Below, piece by piece: positions 25,736 through 35,669 of a DNA stretch of 64,000 bases. Source of the DNA: CAZCDS01 sp964497585 (GTDB lineage: Bacteria; Desulfobacterota; Desulfomonilia; Desulfomonilales; Desulfomonilaceae); the NCBI GenBank assembly GCA_964497585.1, contig CAZCDS010000032.1:1-64000 (forward strand), given 5' to 3'. The notes under the pieces are model-generated. The model had not been told where the DNA came from and did not search any database. It saw nothing but the letters and a program-made list of their open reading frames with translations. Every line of letters begins with the position of its first letter. The stretch's first letter is position 1. The position numbers were made by a program, and so were the translations under genes.

Positions 25736-27043
25736 GTGCTTGAACTTCTTTTCCGCGATGTTCTCTCAGTGGACCGCACTTGTGGAGTCATCGTCTTGCG
25801 CAAGAGGCTGAGGAACCGACTCAAAGATATCGGCCCGGTCAACAGGGTCTGGACCGCGTTTCGTTCACGTCACCACGACTGGTTGATTGAGAAGGAGCAG
25901 CTTGAGTACGAACAGCGTGCGCTCGCCATGGGGCTCTCCTTGGCTGAAGAACCGGCTTCCGAAACGTACCGCAAGCTTAAGGAGCGGCTTTCGAAGAGGG
26001 GAATCGCGTGGCCGCCGCAGTCCCAGGGGCGCCCGTTGTATGTTGTCTTCTGTACCGACTCATGCCAGGTGCTGGAACAGGTAAACATTCCCCCCGAAAT
26101 CTCAAGGATAGGTAGGTGTACTGCGTACTACGTTGATGACCGGATTGCATCCCAGGAAGTCTCCCTCTCGGCCACAAGGGAATTCGTGGACGGAGATTTG
26201 CCGTCATTTCTTGAAGCAGTGCAAAGAGAACAACCTGTGGATATGCTATTGTCGTATCTTTCCGGGTCTCACGTTTCCGCGGCGGCAATTCAGCAGATCA
26301 ATGACCTCGGGATTCCTACCTTCTTCTTTCACCTGGATGACCGGCTGCACTTTCGCAGCAGAAAGTCAGAAGATCAATGGACCGGCCCGGCAGACGTCTG
26401 TTCAGCGTACGATCTCAACCTGACGAATGCGCCGATCTCCCTGGTTAAGTATCGCGTTGAGGGGGGGCTGGCACTCTTCTGGCCGCAGGCTGCGAATCGG
26501 GATCTGTGCCGTCCCAGACACCTGCCCTTCAGGTACGACGTGTCGTTCGTCGGCGCCAGGTACGGGAAGCGCCCATTGTTCGTAGACTATCTGCGAAAGA
26601 ACGGAATCAATGTGGAATGCTTCGGACCAGGGTGGCCCAACGGTCCGCTCACCTCCGGGCGCATGATGGAGGTGTACGCGCAGAGCCGCATCAACCTCGG
26701 GTTCGGGTACGTGGGATACAGCAATCATCAGTGCTTGAAGGGGCGGGACTTCGAAGTGCCCATGTGCGGCGCACTCTATCTGACGACACACAACGAGGAT
26801 CTCCCACGGGCCTATCGAATCGGCGAAGAGATAGTGACGTACAGGAATAGGGAGGACTGCCTGGCAAAGATCCGAGAGCTGTTGGGCGATCCGGATTGGT
26901 GCGAGCGGATTCGTGTTGCAGCCAGGGGAGCCTGTCTCCGGAGGCATACCCGTGAGGTAAGGATAAGGGCTCTTTTGGAATGCAAACCTGCCATACCCAG
27001 GTACGAGGGCAGGGCCGTCGAGCTCTCGGATCGCCGACCCTGA
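25736..27043 (+). CDS. CgeB-like glycosyltransferase
   Basis: 435 residues from a GTG at 25736 (ribosome site weak: GAAGGG 20 bases upstream, so the real start may be a little downstream). The N-terminal half has a Rossmann-like segment (PLYVVFCTDSC) and the C-terminal half has the hallmark of CgeB/Glyco_trans_1_2 proteins: YDVSFVGARYGKRPLFVDYL, then SRINLGFGYVGYS and KGRDFEVPMCGALYLTTHN, ending in a helix with ARGACLRRHTREVR. Cytoplasmic, nucleotide-sugar dependent by family. It resembles the second CgeB-like gene at 28017. Confidence 0.8.
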   Translation: MLELLFRDVLSVDRTCGVIVLRKRLRNRLKDIGPVNRVWTAFRSRHHDWLIEKEQLEYEQRALAMGLSLAEEPASETYRKLKERLSKRGIAWPPQSQGRPLYVVFCTDSCQVLEQVNIPPEISRIGRCTAYYVDDRIASQEVSLSATREFVDGDLPSFLEAVQREQPVDMLLSYLSGSHVSAAAIQQINDLGIPTFFFHLDDRLHFRSRKSEDQWTGPADVCSAYDLNLTNAPISLVKYRVEGGLALFWPQAANRDLCRPRHLPFRYDVSFVGARYGKRPLFVDYLRKNGINVECFGPGWPNGPLTSGRMMEVYAQSRINLGFGYVGYSNHQCLKGRDFEVPMCGALYLTTHNEDLPRAYRIGEEIVTYRNREDCLAKIRELLGDPDWCERIRVAARGACLRRHTREVRIRALLECKPAIPRYEGRAVELSDRRP

Positions 27044-27143
27044 TTTCAAGCTCAATCCGGAGCGATTCAAAGAGCCGTTTGAAGAGCACGGACCGGCGGG
27101 CGCTGTGGAGCTCACAGACTTCCTGTACGGGTGAGGGCACCGA

Positions 27144-27866
27144 GTGTTTTACCGGGAACGTATATATCAATCGTACCGATCAACCTTTCTCGGTCATGAT
27201 CGTCCCGCCAGACCGGATGACGTGCACCAGGCGGCACGCTCGTATCGGTTCTACTTCAGAGGCTTCATCTCTCCCGACAAGGATTCCCGAATCCTGGATG
27301 TGGGTTGTGGGTCAGGGATAATCCTCAAATGGTTGAAGCAGGAGGGCTATAGGCATGTGACGGGGATCGATGTGAGCCCCGAACAGGTGGAAGCTGCCCG
27401 CGAGAGGCTCGACAATATTATCCAGGGAGAGGGCGTGAGCTTTCTCTCAACCCGTAGTGAAGAATTTGATCTCATAATCGCCGTGGACCTCATCGAGCAC
27501 CTGAAAAAGGAGGAACTGCTTGAATTCCTCGACGCGTGCAGAGATGCACTGCGCCGCGGGGGATGTCTCCTCGTGCAAACTCCCAACCTGGCAGCCCCAA
27601 GAGGACCGGCACTTCGATACGGCGATTTCACGCACGAACTCGGCTTGACGCCCACCGGCCTGCGGAGTCTTTTTCGTCTTGCCGGCTTTGACAACTATGA
27701 GGCCAGGGAATGTGGGCCGGTTCCTCACGGTGTCTTATCCAGCTTGCGTTTCGTAATGTGGCGGGTCATGAGACTGTGGCCGCTGATCTTCGACTACGTC
27801 GAAATTGGCGGCAATGAGTTCCCCGTCTACACGAGAAACTTCATTGCCACTGCGGTGAAGCGTTGA
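27144..27866 (+). CDS. Class I SAM methyltransferase (Methyltransf_23/UbiG-like)
   Basis: 240 residues from a GTG at 27144. Motif I LDVGCGSGIILKWL (residue 50), acidic VTGIDVSPEQVEAAR, and the later IIAVDLIEHLKKEELLEFL and GGCLLVQTPNLAAPRGP. These are the classic SAM-binding and post-motifs. Lies between two CgeB-like glycosyltransferases; it probably methylates a sugar or lipid-linked intermediate, but the acceptor cannot be read from sequence. Confidence 0.85.
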   Translation: MFYRERIYQSYRSTFLGHDRPARPDDVHQAARSYRFYFRGFISPDKDSRILDVGCGSGIILKWLKQEGYRHVTGIDVSPEQVEAARERLDNIIQGEGVSFLSTRSEEFDLIIAVDLIEHLKKEELLEFLDACRDALRRGGCLLVQTPNLAAPRGPALRYGDFTHELGLTPTGLRSLFRLAGFDNYEARECGPVPHGVLSSLRFVMWRVMRLWPLIFDYVEIGGNEFPVYTRNFIATAVKR

Positions 27867-28016
27867 ACTGGGAACGGACCGGATACTCCGCGGCTCGTTT
27901 GGCAAGGAGCAGTGGGTTGCACACGCTTCGTTCCGGTAGTCGCCGAGTGGTTTCTCATCGCCCATCTTTGGTACTCAACTACAATGCGGCCCGGTCAAGG
28001 GTGTTAGGACAGGGGG

Positions 28017-29090
28017 ATGGTTGTGGCTGATCGCTGCCCTTTGAGGATCCTGTACATCGCTCATCGAGACAGTGGAAGTTGCAAATCCCGTCGCATAGGC
28101 CTGGAGAACCTGGGGCACCAGGTGGAAATCGTGAACTTCTTCGATCACGTCAAGACCGCGCACGCTCTGGCGGCTACCATCTATGCTCGCACGCTCTGCG
28201 GACCCGCGGTATCGAGTTTCAACCGTGAGATCCTACGTCGTGCGAAAGAGAATCATTATCATTGGGCCTGGGTGGACAAGGGCACCATGGTTTTTCCCCC
28301 CGTGATCAGGGCATTGAAATCCATGGGCCTGTTCACCATACACCACATGACGGATGACTTTTTCAACCCGCGCTATCGGACGTACTTCCGCAATATGAAA
28401 CGAGCGATCCTCGATTATCATGTACATCTTACGAGCAATGTATACAATGTGCGTGAACTGCTGGAGATGGGCGCCCCGCATGCAGTCCAGACCCACCTGG
28501 GATTCGATCCCGAATTCATCTGGCCGGAGGGCGAGGTTCCGGCCGGCAGGGACCGGTACAGGAACGATGTCACATTCGTCGGTTTTTGGAGGCCCCACAT
28601 TGACGATTACCTGGTCCTGCTTTTGGAAAACGGGATAGATTTCCGATCCTGGGGTGCACGGTTCGCTCGATCGCCTTTCCGCCGGCGGTACGGCGACCGA
28701 TGCGTGAGCGGCGGGGTAACCGACGAATATCCCTGGATCTACGCTTCCGCGAAGATAGGGCTCTGCTTTCTCAATCGGGACAATCGCAACACTTCCACAA
28801 TGCGCTCCTTCGAGATTCCCGCCGTCGGGACGTTCATGCTGGGAGAGCGAACCGACGAGCACCTCCAGTTCTTTGAAGAAGGCAAAGAGGCCGAGTTCTT
28901 CGATTCGCCTCGGGAGATGCTCAAAAAGACCCGCTACTATCTCACCCACGACGAAGAACGAGCGCGGATCGCCAAAGCCGGTTACGAGCGATGTCTCAAG
29001 TCCGACTACTCCTTTGCCGGAAGGATCCGACGCGACCTGGAAAAGATCATGCCAATCTATGAGGAATTTCTCGACGGCAGTCGGAAGTAA
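28017..29090 (+). CDS. CgeB-like glycosyltransferase
   Basis: 357 residues from the ATG at 28017; GTG at 28023 has better spacing to GGGGG and is an alternative. N-terminal Rossmann segment LRILYIAHRDSGSCKSRRIG, then HHMTDDFFNPRYRTYF and the C-terminal family core: DVTFVGFWRPHIDDYL, ASAKIGLCFLNRDNRN, MRSFEIPAVGTFMLGERTDEH. It is a divergent relative of the gene at 25736. Likely adds a sugar to the lipid-linked repeat unit from the cytoplasmic face. Confidence 0.82.
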   Translation: MVVADRCPLRILYIAHRDSGSCKSRRIGLENLGHQVEIVNFFDHVKTAHALAATIYARTLCGPAVSSFNREILRRAKENHYHWAWVDKGTMVFPPVIRALKSMGLFTIHHMTDDFFNPRYRTYFRNMKRAILDYHVHLTSNVYNVRELLEMGAPHAVQTHLGFDPEFIWPEGEVPAGRDRYRNDVTFVGFWRPHIDDYLVLLLENGIDFRSWGARFARSPFRRRYGDRCVSGGVTDEYPWIYASAKIGLCFLNRDNRNTSTMRSFEIPAVGTFMLGERTDEHLQFFEEGKEAEFFDSPREMLKKTRYYLTHDEERARIAKAGYERCLKSDYSFAGRIRRDLEKIMPIYEEFLDGSRK

Positions 29091-29224
29091 AGTGTCGCAT
29101 GAATGACGTTCCACTGTTCGGAGTTCAGGCCTCATGATGCTGGTGTACCCAGGTCGCGAACACCGATTCCGGCATCACCGCTTTCGTTAAGCCGATTGCC
29201 AGGACGGGAAGTCGCGGGATCGGA

Positions 29225-30322
29225 ATGAGAGATTCACAGAAACCTGTCTACGTATTTCGGCCCGGTCAACTGGGCGATTCCCTGGTTGCCTTGCCTGCGA
29301 TTCATGCCCTGAGGGAAGCTACGGAAGGTTCGCGCTTGATTCTGATCACCGACCGCGTTCCCGGTGAAGCAATGGTTCCCTCGACTGCGGTCTTTGCACG
29401 GACGGGTCTGTTCTCAAGGATACTCACTTACGTTCCCTTGAATCGTTCCCGGATCGTCGGCACCCTCGGTCTCGGCTCAATAGCCGCCTCCATTCGCAGG
29501 ATCGGGAAGGGACCTCTCCTCTACCTGGTGAACAACGGCTCTCCTGAAGGGATGATAAGGAGACATCGATTCTTCTTTGAGAAGCTCTGCGGTCTTGAGT
29601 TGATAGGCCTGACGGACGCCTCCGAGACCTACCTGGTGCGCGATGACAACGCTCGTCTCTCGCCTTGCATCCCCGAACATCAGCGCCTCTTCAATATTGT
29701 GCGGAGGCATTTCGATCTGTGCGAACCAGGTTGTCCCGACGAGCTGCTCCCGCGAGCGGAGCAAGACCGGCTGGCGGTGAACACCTATTTCAAACCAGTC
29801 CCGCCGCGTCGAACCTGTGTCGCGTTTGGTCCGGGCAGCAAGATGCCGGCCAAACGATGGCCGAGGGATCGATTCGCCGCGGTCGGTAATTACCTTATCC
29901 ACGAACGGGGCGTCTGGCCGATCATATTCGGAGGTCCGGAGGATCGACCGATGGGTGATGAACTCCTGGGGCGGTGGCGCGGTACCGGTACGAACCTCTG
30001 TGGCATCTCGGTCTCGGAGGCAGCCGAAGCCTTACGACGATGCGCCTGTTACGTGGGCAACGATACGGGTACGATGCATCTGGCAGCGTCCGTGGGGCTG
30101 AGGTGCATGGGCATCTTTTCCGCTCGAGACGCACCCGGACGATGGGTGCCGTACGGAAACGGTCATGTAGTTCTCAGGAAGGCGGCTCCGTGCGAAGGGT
30201 GCATGAGCATCGTGTGTCCACAAAAGACTCACCCATGCCTGGCCGAAATCGGTATCCGCGACGTACTTGAGGCAGTGGACGAAGTGATGAACGGTGACTC
30301 ATCATCTCGCACTTCCTGCTAA
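29225..30322 (+). CDS. GT9 family (heptosyltransferase-like) glycosyltransferase
   Basis: 365 residues. The N-terminal YVFRPGQLGDSLVALPAIHALRE is the GT9 signature (G-D-x-L-x-x-x-P). In the C-terminal domain CVAFGPGSKMPAKRWPRDRF binds the nucleotide, and ACYVGNDTGTMHLAASVG is the conserved GNDTGxMHLAA motif. Family members use ADP-heptose or other activated sugars in LPS core or related glycans. The Cys-rich stretch CEGCMSIVCPQKTHPC near the end is common in this family. The exact donor is not inferable. Confidence 0.92.
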   Translation: MRDSQKPVYVFRPGQLGDSLVALPAIHALREATEGSRLILITDRVPGEAMVPSTAVFARTGLFSRILTYVPLNRSRIVGTLGLGSIAASIRRIGKGPLLYLVNNGSPEGMIRRHRFFFEKLCGLELIGLTDASETYLVRDDNARLSPCIPEHQRLFNIVRRHFDLCEPGCPDELLPRAEQDRLAVNTYFKPVPPRRTCVAFGPGSKMPAKRWPRDRFAAVGNYLIHERGVWPIIFGGPEDRPMGDELLGRWRGTGTNLCGISVSEAAEALRRCACYVGNDTGTMHLAASVGLRCMGIFSARDAPGRWVPYGNGHVVLRKAAPCEGCMSIVCPQKTHPCLAEIGIRDVLEAVDEVMNGDSSSRTSC

Positions 30323-30661
30323 GGAGTTCACGGGCGTCGCAGACGAGGAAAATCCGCTGAGGATCTTGCGTCCGTAGCCCCGAGACTCCCGTGAAGCAAA
30401 GGCCTCTCCTGCCGATTACGCCTTGCGCACGATTCGGCCGGAGAGCGGATTCGGATGCCTCCTCGCGCTGCTCAACATGGATCCTCTGAACCAAACCTTT
30501 CGGAAGGTCTGACAATAGCCTACCTCTACCATCCGACAAAGGAAGCACGAGGGACAGAAGTGACCCGTGGCAATTGTCCGGCCTGATACGGATTCGATTC
30601 ACTCCGAGGCCCGACGATGCCGGACAGCATAGTATCCTGACGAATCGGGGTAGACGGACAC
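30323..30661. other. Intergenic stretch
   Basis: 339 bases with no supported gene, terminator or riboswitch. Confidence 0.4.
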
Positions 30662-31936
30662 ATGCGAGTACTCCACCTGATTCCCTATTACAAGCCGGCA
30701 TGGAAGCTCGGCGGGCCGGTTCGATCGGTCAGCCTGCTCTGCGAAGGCCTGGCCGACCTGGGTGTCCAGGTGGAAGTACTCACCACCAACGCAGCCGGTG
30801 GACGCGACCGGCTGGACGTCGAGGTCGGGAGATCCCATTGCCTGGACGGAGTTCACGTGACCTACCTGCACCACCAGAGACCCGAACGATACTACTTCAC
30901 ACCGAGACTTCGCTCGCTCATACGGCAGCGACTTGACGAATTCGACATCATCCATAGAACAGGTGTATTCACCTTCTTCAACATAGCTGCGTCCTATTTC
31001 CCGCGCAGGGCTCGGGTTCCTTTTGTCGTCTCGCCCAGAGGTTCCTTCATGCCGAACGCGATGCGCCGTCACATGGTCAAGCACCTGAAAAAAGCTGTCT
31101 ATGCGCGTCTGATCGAGAGGCATGTCGTGGGAAGAGCCGCGGCCGTCCACTGCACGACTGACATGGAGCTTCGGGCTCTACGGGAATTCTTCCCCAATGC
31201 TTCCGCATTCGTCGTTCCCAATGGGATTGATGTGGAAGGGTTCGAGAGGCTCCCTCGTCCGGGGATGCTAAGAAAGCGCCTGGGAATTTCCGAAGGCAGC
31301 CATGTCTTCCTGTACGTCGGACGCCTTCACCGCCACAAGGGTCTTGATCTCTCGATCCGGGCGCTCTCCACCTTGGCATGCAAGGGTTTGGACCTCAGCT
31401 TGATTGTGGTGGGCGGGCCCGAAGTGGGGTCGGCGGAGGAATGGAAGGATCTCGCAAAACGTCTGAATTTCGCGCATCGATGCCATTTTGTCGGTCAGGT
31501 GGACGAAGACAGGAAACCGCTATACTTGGCGGACGCGGACACGCTTATCCTGAATTCCTATTCGGAGAATTTCGGGATCAGCGTTGCCGAGGCTCTTGTC
31601 TGCGGCCTGCCCGTGCTCATTTCGGACAACGTTGGGCTTGCGGACTGGGTGTCCGAAAACCGCGCAGGAATGGTCGTTCCGCAGGACGTTGCGTGCATCG
31701 CACAGGCCGCGCAAACCATGGTCACGAATCGAAAAATGTTCCAGGACGCGATGATTGGCGCGCGAAAGGCTGCTCAGGTTGAGTTCGGGCACAGAGTCTG
31801 CGCGGGCCGAATGCTCGAGGAGTACCGCTCCATCATCGAGAGCGGGAGACCCCTCGGCCGGGTAACCGCGTCTCGCCCTGAGGACCTGTTCATGTCCGGT
31901 CCGCATGACGTGGTGGAGGGGCAGGCCGCCCTATGA
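30662..31936 (+). CDS. GT4 family glycosyltransferase
   Basis: 424 residues. GT-B fold: N-terminal VLHLIPYYKPAWKLGGPVRSV (Gly-rich acceptor loop), then VPNGIDVEGFERL, FLYVGRLHRHKGLDLSIRAL (donor-domain start) and NSYSENFGISVAEALVCGLP, the E-x7-E motif of retaining GT4 enzymes. It probably adds a sugar to the repeat unit. The last 30 residues are hydrophilic. The stop overlaps the start of a small 33-codon frame at 31933 by ATGA, so the two may be translationally coupled. Confidence 0.95.
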   Translation: MRVLHLIPYYKPAWKLGGPVRSVSLLCEGLADLGVQVEVLTTNAAGGRDRLDVEVGRSHCLDGVHVTYLHHQRPERYYFTPRLRSLIRQRLDEFDIIHRTGVFTFFNIAASYFPRRARVPFVVSPRGSFMPNAMRRHMVKHLKKAVYARLIERHVVGRAAAVHCTTDMELRALREFFPNASAFVVPNGIDVEGFERLPRPGMLRKRLGISEGSHVFLYVGRLHRHKGLDLSIRALSTLACKGLDLSLIVVGGPEVGSAEEWKDLAKRLNFAHRCHFVGQVDEDRKPLYLADADTLILNSYSENFGISVAEALVCGLPVLISDNVGLADWVSENRAGMVVPQDVACIAQAAQTMVTNRKMFQDAMIGARKAAQVEFGHRVCAGRMLEEYRSIIESGRPLGRVTASRPEDLFMSGPHDVVEGQAAL

Positions 31937-32034
31937 AAAAGGTCTTCGTTCCTGCGGTAATCGTTTTCGTGTCGCTGTGCCTGTCCCGTGTCGGTCAATA
32001 CCTTGCATCGTTCATCAGCACGAGACTCGAGTGA
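31933..32034 (+). CDS. Possible small single-pass membrane protein
   Basis: 33 codons starting with an ATG that overlaps the stop of the GT4 gene (ATGA). The product starts MKKVFVPAVIVFVSLCL and continues with a short tail, so it has a two-Lys start, one hydrophobic segment and a polar C-terminus, like an inner-membrane micropeptide or a signal peptide. No homologue known to me; too short to test by composition. Coupling to the upstream gene is the main evidence. Confidence 0.4.
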   Translation: MKKVFVPAVIVFVSLCLSRVGQYLASFISTRLE

Positions 32035-32076
32035 AAATCTCCCATTCTAAAGCATGGGTGTAAGGCTGCTGAGACA

Positions 32077-33378
32077 ATGAAAGTGGTTCTGGTCTGCCCG
32101 GTCTATCCGCCGGAGATACTGCCTTCTGGGGTGATGCTGTCGCAGTTGGCGAGCTATTTGGTTTCCAGGGGAGACGATGTGGAGGTGCTCACTGCATTCC
32201 CCAGTCTGCACGAAGGCAGGGTCTTTCCTGGCTACCGAAGAAGCTTCTGGAAGACCTCGCACGAGAACCGCGTTCGGGTTGTTCGATGCTTTTCCTTTGT
32301 CATAGGCACGGAACGCAGATCTCTATGGCGCGTCCTTTCGCACCTCTCCTTCGCACTTATGGCGAGCCTACGGCTGGCGTTTTCGCGCAGGCCGGACCTC
32401 GCGATCATCGAGTCATTTCCCGTAATCAGCTCCCCGATCATTCTGATGTGTGCCAAACTCAAAGGCATTCCGTGCGTCAACTATATAAAGGACCTGTACC
32501 CGGAGAGTGCGGAGGATGCCGGACTGATCAAACGGTATGGAATGCTCAGCCGGGCTGAGCTCTGGCTGGACCGCCTGACGTGCCGGCACGCGGATCTGAA
32601 TCTGGTCCTCTCGGAGACTTTTCGCCAAATCCTCGTGGAGACCCGCGGTATTCAGCAGGACAAGATCGAAGTGGTGCACGATTGGATCGACGGTTCCCGG
32701 CTCAAGCCGGTCTCGGGAAACAATGCCTGGCGGCAGGAACAGAACATCCCCGAGGCAACGTACGTGGCGATGTTTGCAGGGACCATGGGCCTGGCAAGCG
32801 GTGCGGAAGTGCTGGTGGCCGTGGCGGATGAGCTTCGGTCACGGCTCGCGGACGACATACTTGTCCTCTGCATCGGCGAGGGCCTCTTGAAACCGAAAAT
32901 GATCCGGGATGCCGTTGAGCGGAAGCTGGAAAACATCCGGTTCCTCCCCTTCCAGCCCGAAGCGCGACTCGCCGAGGTTCTATCGACTGCGGATGCGTTT
33001 CTGCTCACCATGGCTGCCGACCACGCAACCTCATCGGTTCCGAGCAAATTGATCACGTATCTGGCCATGGGCAGACCCATACTCTGCTCCGTTGATTCGC
33101 TATCGCCCATCGCATCGCAGGTGCTGGAAGCGGACTGCGGCATCGTGGTCGGGAGCGGCGATCATCTCGCCATTGCCGACGCGCTGATCCAAATGGCAGA
33201 AGACAGGGAATCGTGGCTGCACAAGGGCTTGAATGGTCGCCGATATTTCGGAAGGCATTTCAACATGCCTGCCGCGATGAAACGATTCGAGGATCGGGTC
33301 CTCGGCCGGATCGCATGTTCCAAAGACTCCATCCGGTACCCCTCCGTTCACGCTGGCACGAAACAAGAATTTCCATAG
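32077..33378 (+). CDS. GT4 family glycosyltransferase (WbuB/WcaI-like)
   Basis: 433 residues. The start KVVLVCPVYPPEILPSGVML has the PEI-x-A/G region of the WbuB/WcaI group. Donor domain: EVVHDWIDGSRLKPVS, VAMFAGTMGLASGAEVL, then AFLLTMAADHATSSVPSKLITYLAMGRPIL in place of the usual EGF motif, as in that group (SVPSKL-x-x-Y). Those enzymes add a fucosyl or N-acetyl-fucosaminyl residue; the sugar here cannot be assigned. The next gene starts 11 bases downstream. Confidence 0.92.
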   Translation: MKVVLVCPVYPPEILPSGVMLSQLASYLVSRGDDVEVLTAFPSLHEGRVFPGYRRSFWKTSHENRVRVVRCFSFVIGTERRSLWRVLSHLSFALMASLRLAFSRRPDLAIIESFPVISSPIILMCAKLKGIPCVNYIKDLYPESAEDAGLIKRYGMLSRAELWLDRLTCRHADLNLVLSETFRQILVETRGIQQDKIEVVHDWIDGSRLKPVSGNNAWRQEQNIPEATYVAMFAGTMGLASGAEVLVAVADELRSRLADDILVLCIGEGLLKPKMIRDAVERKLENIRFLPFQPEARLAEVLSTADAFLLTMAADHATSSVPSKLITYLAMGRPILCSVDSLSPIASQVLEADCGIVVGSGDHLAIADALIQMAEDRESWLHKGLNGRRYFGRHFNMPAAMKRFEDRVLGRIACSKDSIRYPSVHAGTKQEFP

Positions 33379-33389
33379 CATGGCCCAAG

Positions 33390-34289
33390 ATGAAGGATAA
33401 CTCCGACACGTTGAACAGATTTCGCGGGACTCAGGAGGTCGACTGCCCCATCTGCGGTCCCGAGGCCTCATCCCTTTTTCTCATCGACAGCGGATTTCGC
33501 ATTGTTCGCTGTGACCAATGCGGGCTGCTGTACGTGAACCCGAGGCTGGGCAGGGATGAGCTTGCCCAGCATTTCAGAGAAGATTACATCCCGGACGAAG
33601 AACGCGCGGACGAGAACTTCACGGCATTTCGTGAGGCAAGCCTTCGGCGGGAGTGCCACAGGCTCAGGAAATTGCTCCCCCACGGAGGACGACTAGTCGA
33701 TGTCGGAGCCGCGTCCGGCGCCTTCCTCGCCTGTTTCCGCGGGCACGAGGAGTGGGACGTGGAAGGTGTCGAGCCTTCCCGATTCGCCGCGCGGTACGCG
33801 AGAGAGAAGTTCGGTCTCAGCGTACGCGAAGGCTTCCTGTCCGATCGGGGGTACCCCAACGCGAGCTTTGACATTGTCACCTGTCTCGATGCCTTCTCGT
33901 ACATTCCCGATCCCAATGCGGAACTCGCGGAGATTCGGCGGATCCTCAAGCCTGGCGGATTCCTGGCCATGGAGATCCCGGGCCTGAGGTTCAGGCTCCT
34001 CAAAAACACCGGCATCTTCGCGCGAATCTTGTATGGCGCACGTTCCCTGCTGGACCCCGATCTTCATCTGTATTACTACTCCCGTGAAACGTTGACGCGT
34101 CTGGTGAGCGCACACGGATTCCGCTTAAGTGCAAGCTATCCCGAGCAGTCGCCACTGTACGGCTCACTGCCATTCCGCTGGTTCAACTGGTGCTCGTATC
34201 GTTTCACCGCGGGGACCTATGCCCTGACCCGCGGGTGGGCGAATATGGTTCCCAAAGAATTTCTCGTGTACGGAAAAACGCTTCAATGA
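33390..34289 (+). CDS. Methyltransferase with zinc-ribbon-like N-terminus
   Basis: 299 residues from MKDNSDTLNRF. Residues 17-50 contain two Cys pairs, CPICG and CDQCGLLYVNPR, the usual rubredoxin-knuckle lead of Methyltransf_12/23 enzymes in sugar clusters. Motif I is LVDVGAASGAFLACF, then VEGVEPSRFAARYAREKF and VTCLDAFSYIPDPNAEL and LKPGGFLAMEIPG. The C-terminal part carries FRLSASYPEQ. It is the third methyltransferase in the locus. Its stop overlaps the next start by ATGA. Confidence 0.9.
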   Translation: MKDNSDTLNRFRGTQEVDCPICGPEASSLFLIDSGFRIVRCDQCGLLYVNPRLGRDELAQHFREDYIPDEERADENFTAFREASLRRECHRLRKLLPHGGRLVDVGAASGAFLACFRGHEEWDVEGVEPSRFAARYAREKFGLSVREGFLSDRGYPNASFDIVTCLDAFSYIPDPNAELAEIRRILKPGGFLAMEIPGLRFRLLKNTGIFARILYGARSLLDPDLHLYYYSRETLTRLVSAHGFRLSASYPEQSPLYGSLPFRWFNWCSYRFTAGTYALTRGWANMVPKEFLVYGKTLQ

Positions 34290-35194
34290 CCGCAGAAGCC
34301 TACGCGGATTTCCTTGGCTCCATCGGCCATCGGGTGGTGCGTTCCCGGTCCGGCTGGTGGTTCAACGTTCGACCCGGCTTGTACATGGGGTTTCCGTACC
34401 ACAGGCCGCTCGACGCGGACCCGGCCGAAGTTGAAGCGGTGCTCGGCACACGGGGTCTCATCGCGAGGTTCAGTTGTCCGGTGGAGAAGGGCCGCGCGAG
34501 CTACACAACGGTATGTGATAGGGAAGACTACAATATGGGGTCGCTCAAGACCAAACCGAGAAATCAGGTCCGCCGTGGCCTGGAGCGGTGTTCGGTCCGG
34601 AGACTCACCTTCCGGGAACTGGAACGGAGCGGAGCCCGGGAAGTCAGCCGCGCCACGATGCTGCGGCAGGGCAGACCCGTCCCATCAGACCACGACGCCT
34701 ATTGGCGTGCCTACTATGCCGCGGCCGACACGTGCCAATCCATGGAAGCCTGGGCCGCGTTTGTAGGGAAAGAGCTCGCGGCCTTCCTCATCGCGACGAC
34801 CATCGAAGACTGCGTGTACATCCTCGAGGAATTCTCCCTCAAAAAACACCTGAGGGAATACCCAAACAACGCCCTCGTTTATAGATTCACCTCGACGGCA
34901 TTGGCTCGACCCCTGGTCAAAGAGGTCTCGTACGGATTGGAACCGCTACAAAAGGGGCTTGCGGGGTTGGATCATTTCAAACAAGGTATGGGGTTCATCA
35001 ATCGGCCGATCGGGCAACGCATCGAGCTCAACAGGTTTTTGCGTTCCTTCCTCGCGAGGCCGATACTCGCGAGGGTCCGGCGAATCGCGGAAGGCCAACC
35101 CCGAAGAGAAAGCCTCGGCAAGCTTGCGGGAATACTCCGCAGATACGAGGAACAGCCCGATCTCTCGTGCGCTACCCACGGAAGAATGGACTGA
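34286..35194 (+). CDS. FemAB/CelD-like acyltransferase (GNAT fold)
   Basis: 302 residues from an ATG overlapping the previous stop. Signs of a double-GNAT FemAB fold: an N-terminal part with WWFNVRPGLYMGFPYHRPL, a basic patch (KTKPRNQVRRGLERC), a middle helix with AWAAFVGKELAAFLIATT, and the late YGLEPLQKGLAGLDHFKQGMGF, similar to the conserved tail of FemAB-like proteins in polysaccharide loci. Such proteins transfer amino-acyl or acyl groups from charged tRNA or CoA. The donor is not inferable. It is translationally coupled to the methyltransferase. Confidence 0.55.
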   Translation: MTAEAYADFLGSIGHRVVRSRSGWWFNVRPGLYMGFPYHRPLDADPAEVEAVLGTRGLIARFSCPVEKGRASYTTVCDREDYNMGSLKTKPRNQVRRGLERCSVRRLTFRELERSGAREVSRATMLRQGRPVPSDHDAYWRAYYAAADTCQSMEAWAAFVGKELAAFLIATTIEDCVYILEEFSLKKHLREYPNNALVYRFTSTALARPLVKEVSYGLEPLQKGLAGLDHFKQGMGFINRPIGQRIELNRFLRSFLARPILARVRRIAEGQPRRESLGKLAGILRRYEEQPDLSCATHGRMD

Positions 35195-35669
35195 GGCCGG
35201 GCGTGGGAAATCTCCCCCTCACGTTACCTTCTCCCGCCAGGGGAGAGGGAAAAGGAGATGTACCCTCGCCTACCCAGGCGATAGGTTTTCCGGATGCCCC
35301 CTCCCTTGAGGAAGGGGGCTGGTGGACTTTTGAGCTGAACCTCAATGCCGCCCACTATTGATGAACCGCGAAGACCTAAAGGAGTTCGAGCCCTTCTCCA
35401 GATTCGAACCGCTTGACCGGCCGCCTCCGGGCTTCGACGAAGTCACGGCGTCTAGCGGCCCGAAACCATGGAGGTTTTGTGGAGGGGTCCTGGGCCACTC
35501 GGCGTGGGGTCAGGCAATCGTTTTCAAGAATCCGAGCAATTGATGTGGTCCTCGGAATCACAAACTGGATGCATCGCCCTCCGCGGAGGAGGTTTTTGCA
35601 AAAACGCCCTCCTCGGTGAACTCTTCAACTCTTCCCACGCAGACCGCTCACATCAAGCTGGAGGAAATA
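35195..35669. repeat. Intergenic region with REP-like palindromes
   Basis: 475 bases without a supported gene. It contains the hairpin CTCCCGCCAGGGGAG at 35231-35245 within a CCCCTCACGTTACCTT... tract, and GCCCCCTCCCTTGAGGAAGG... at 35296-35319, both typical of dispersed REP-like intergenic elements. Confidence 0.6.
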
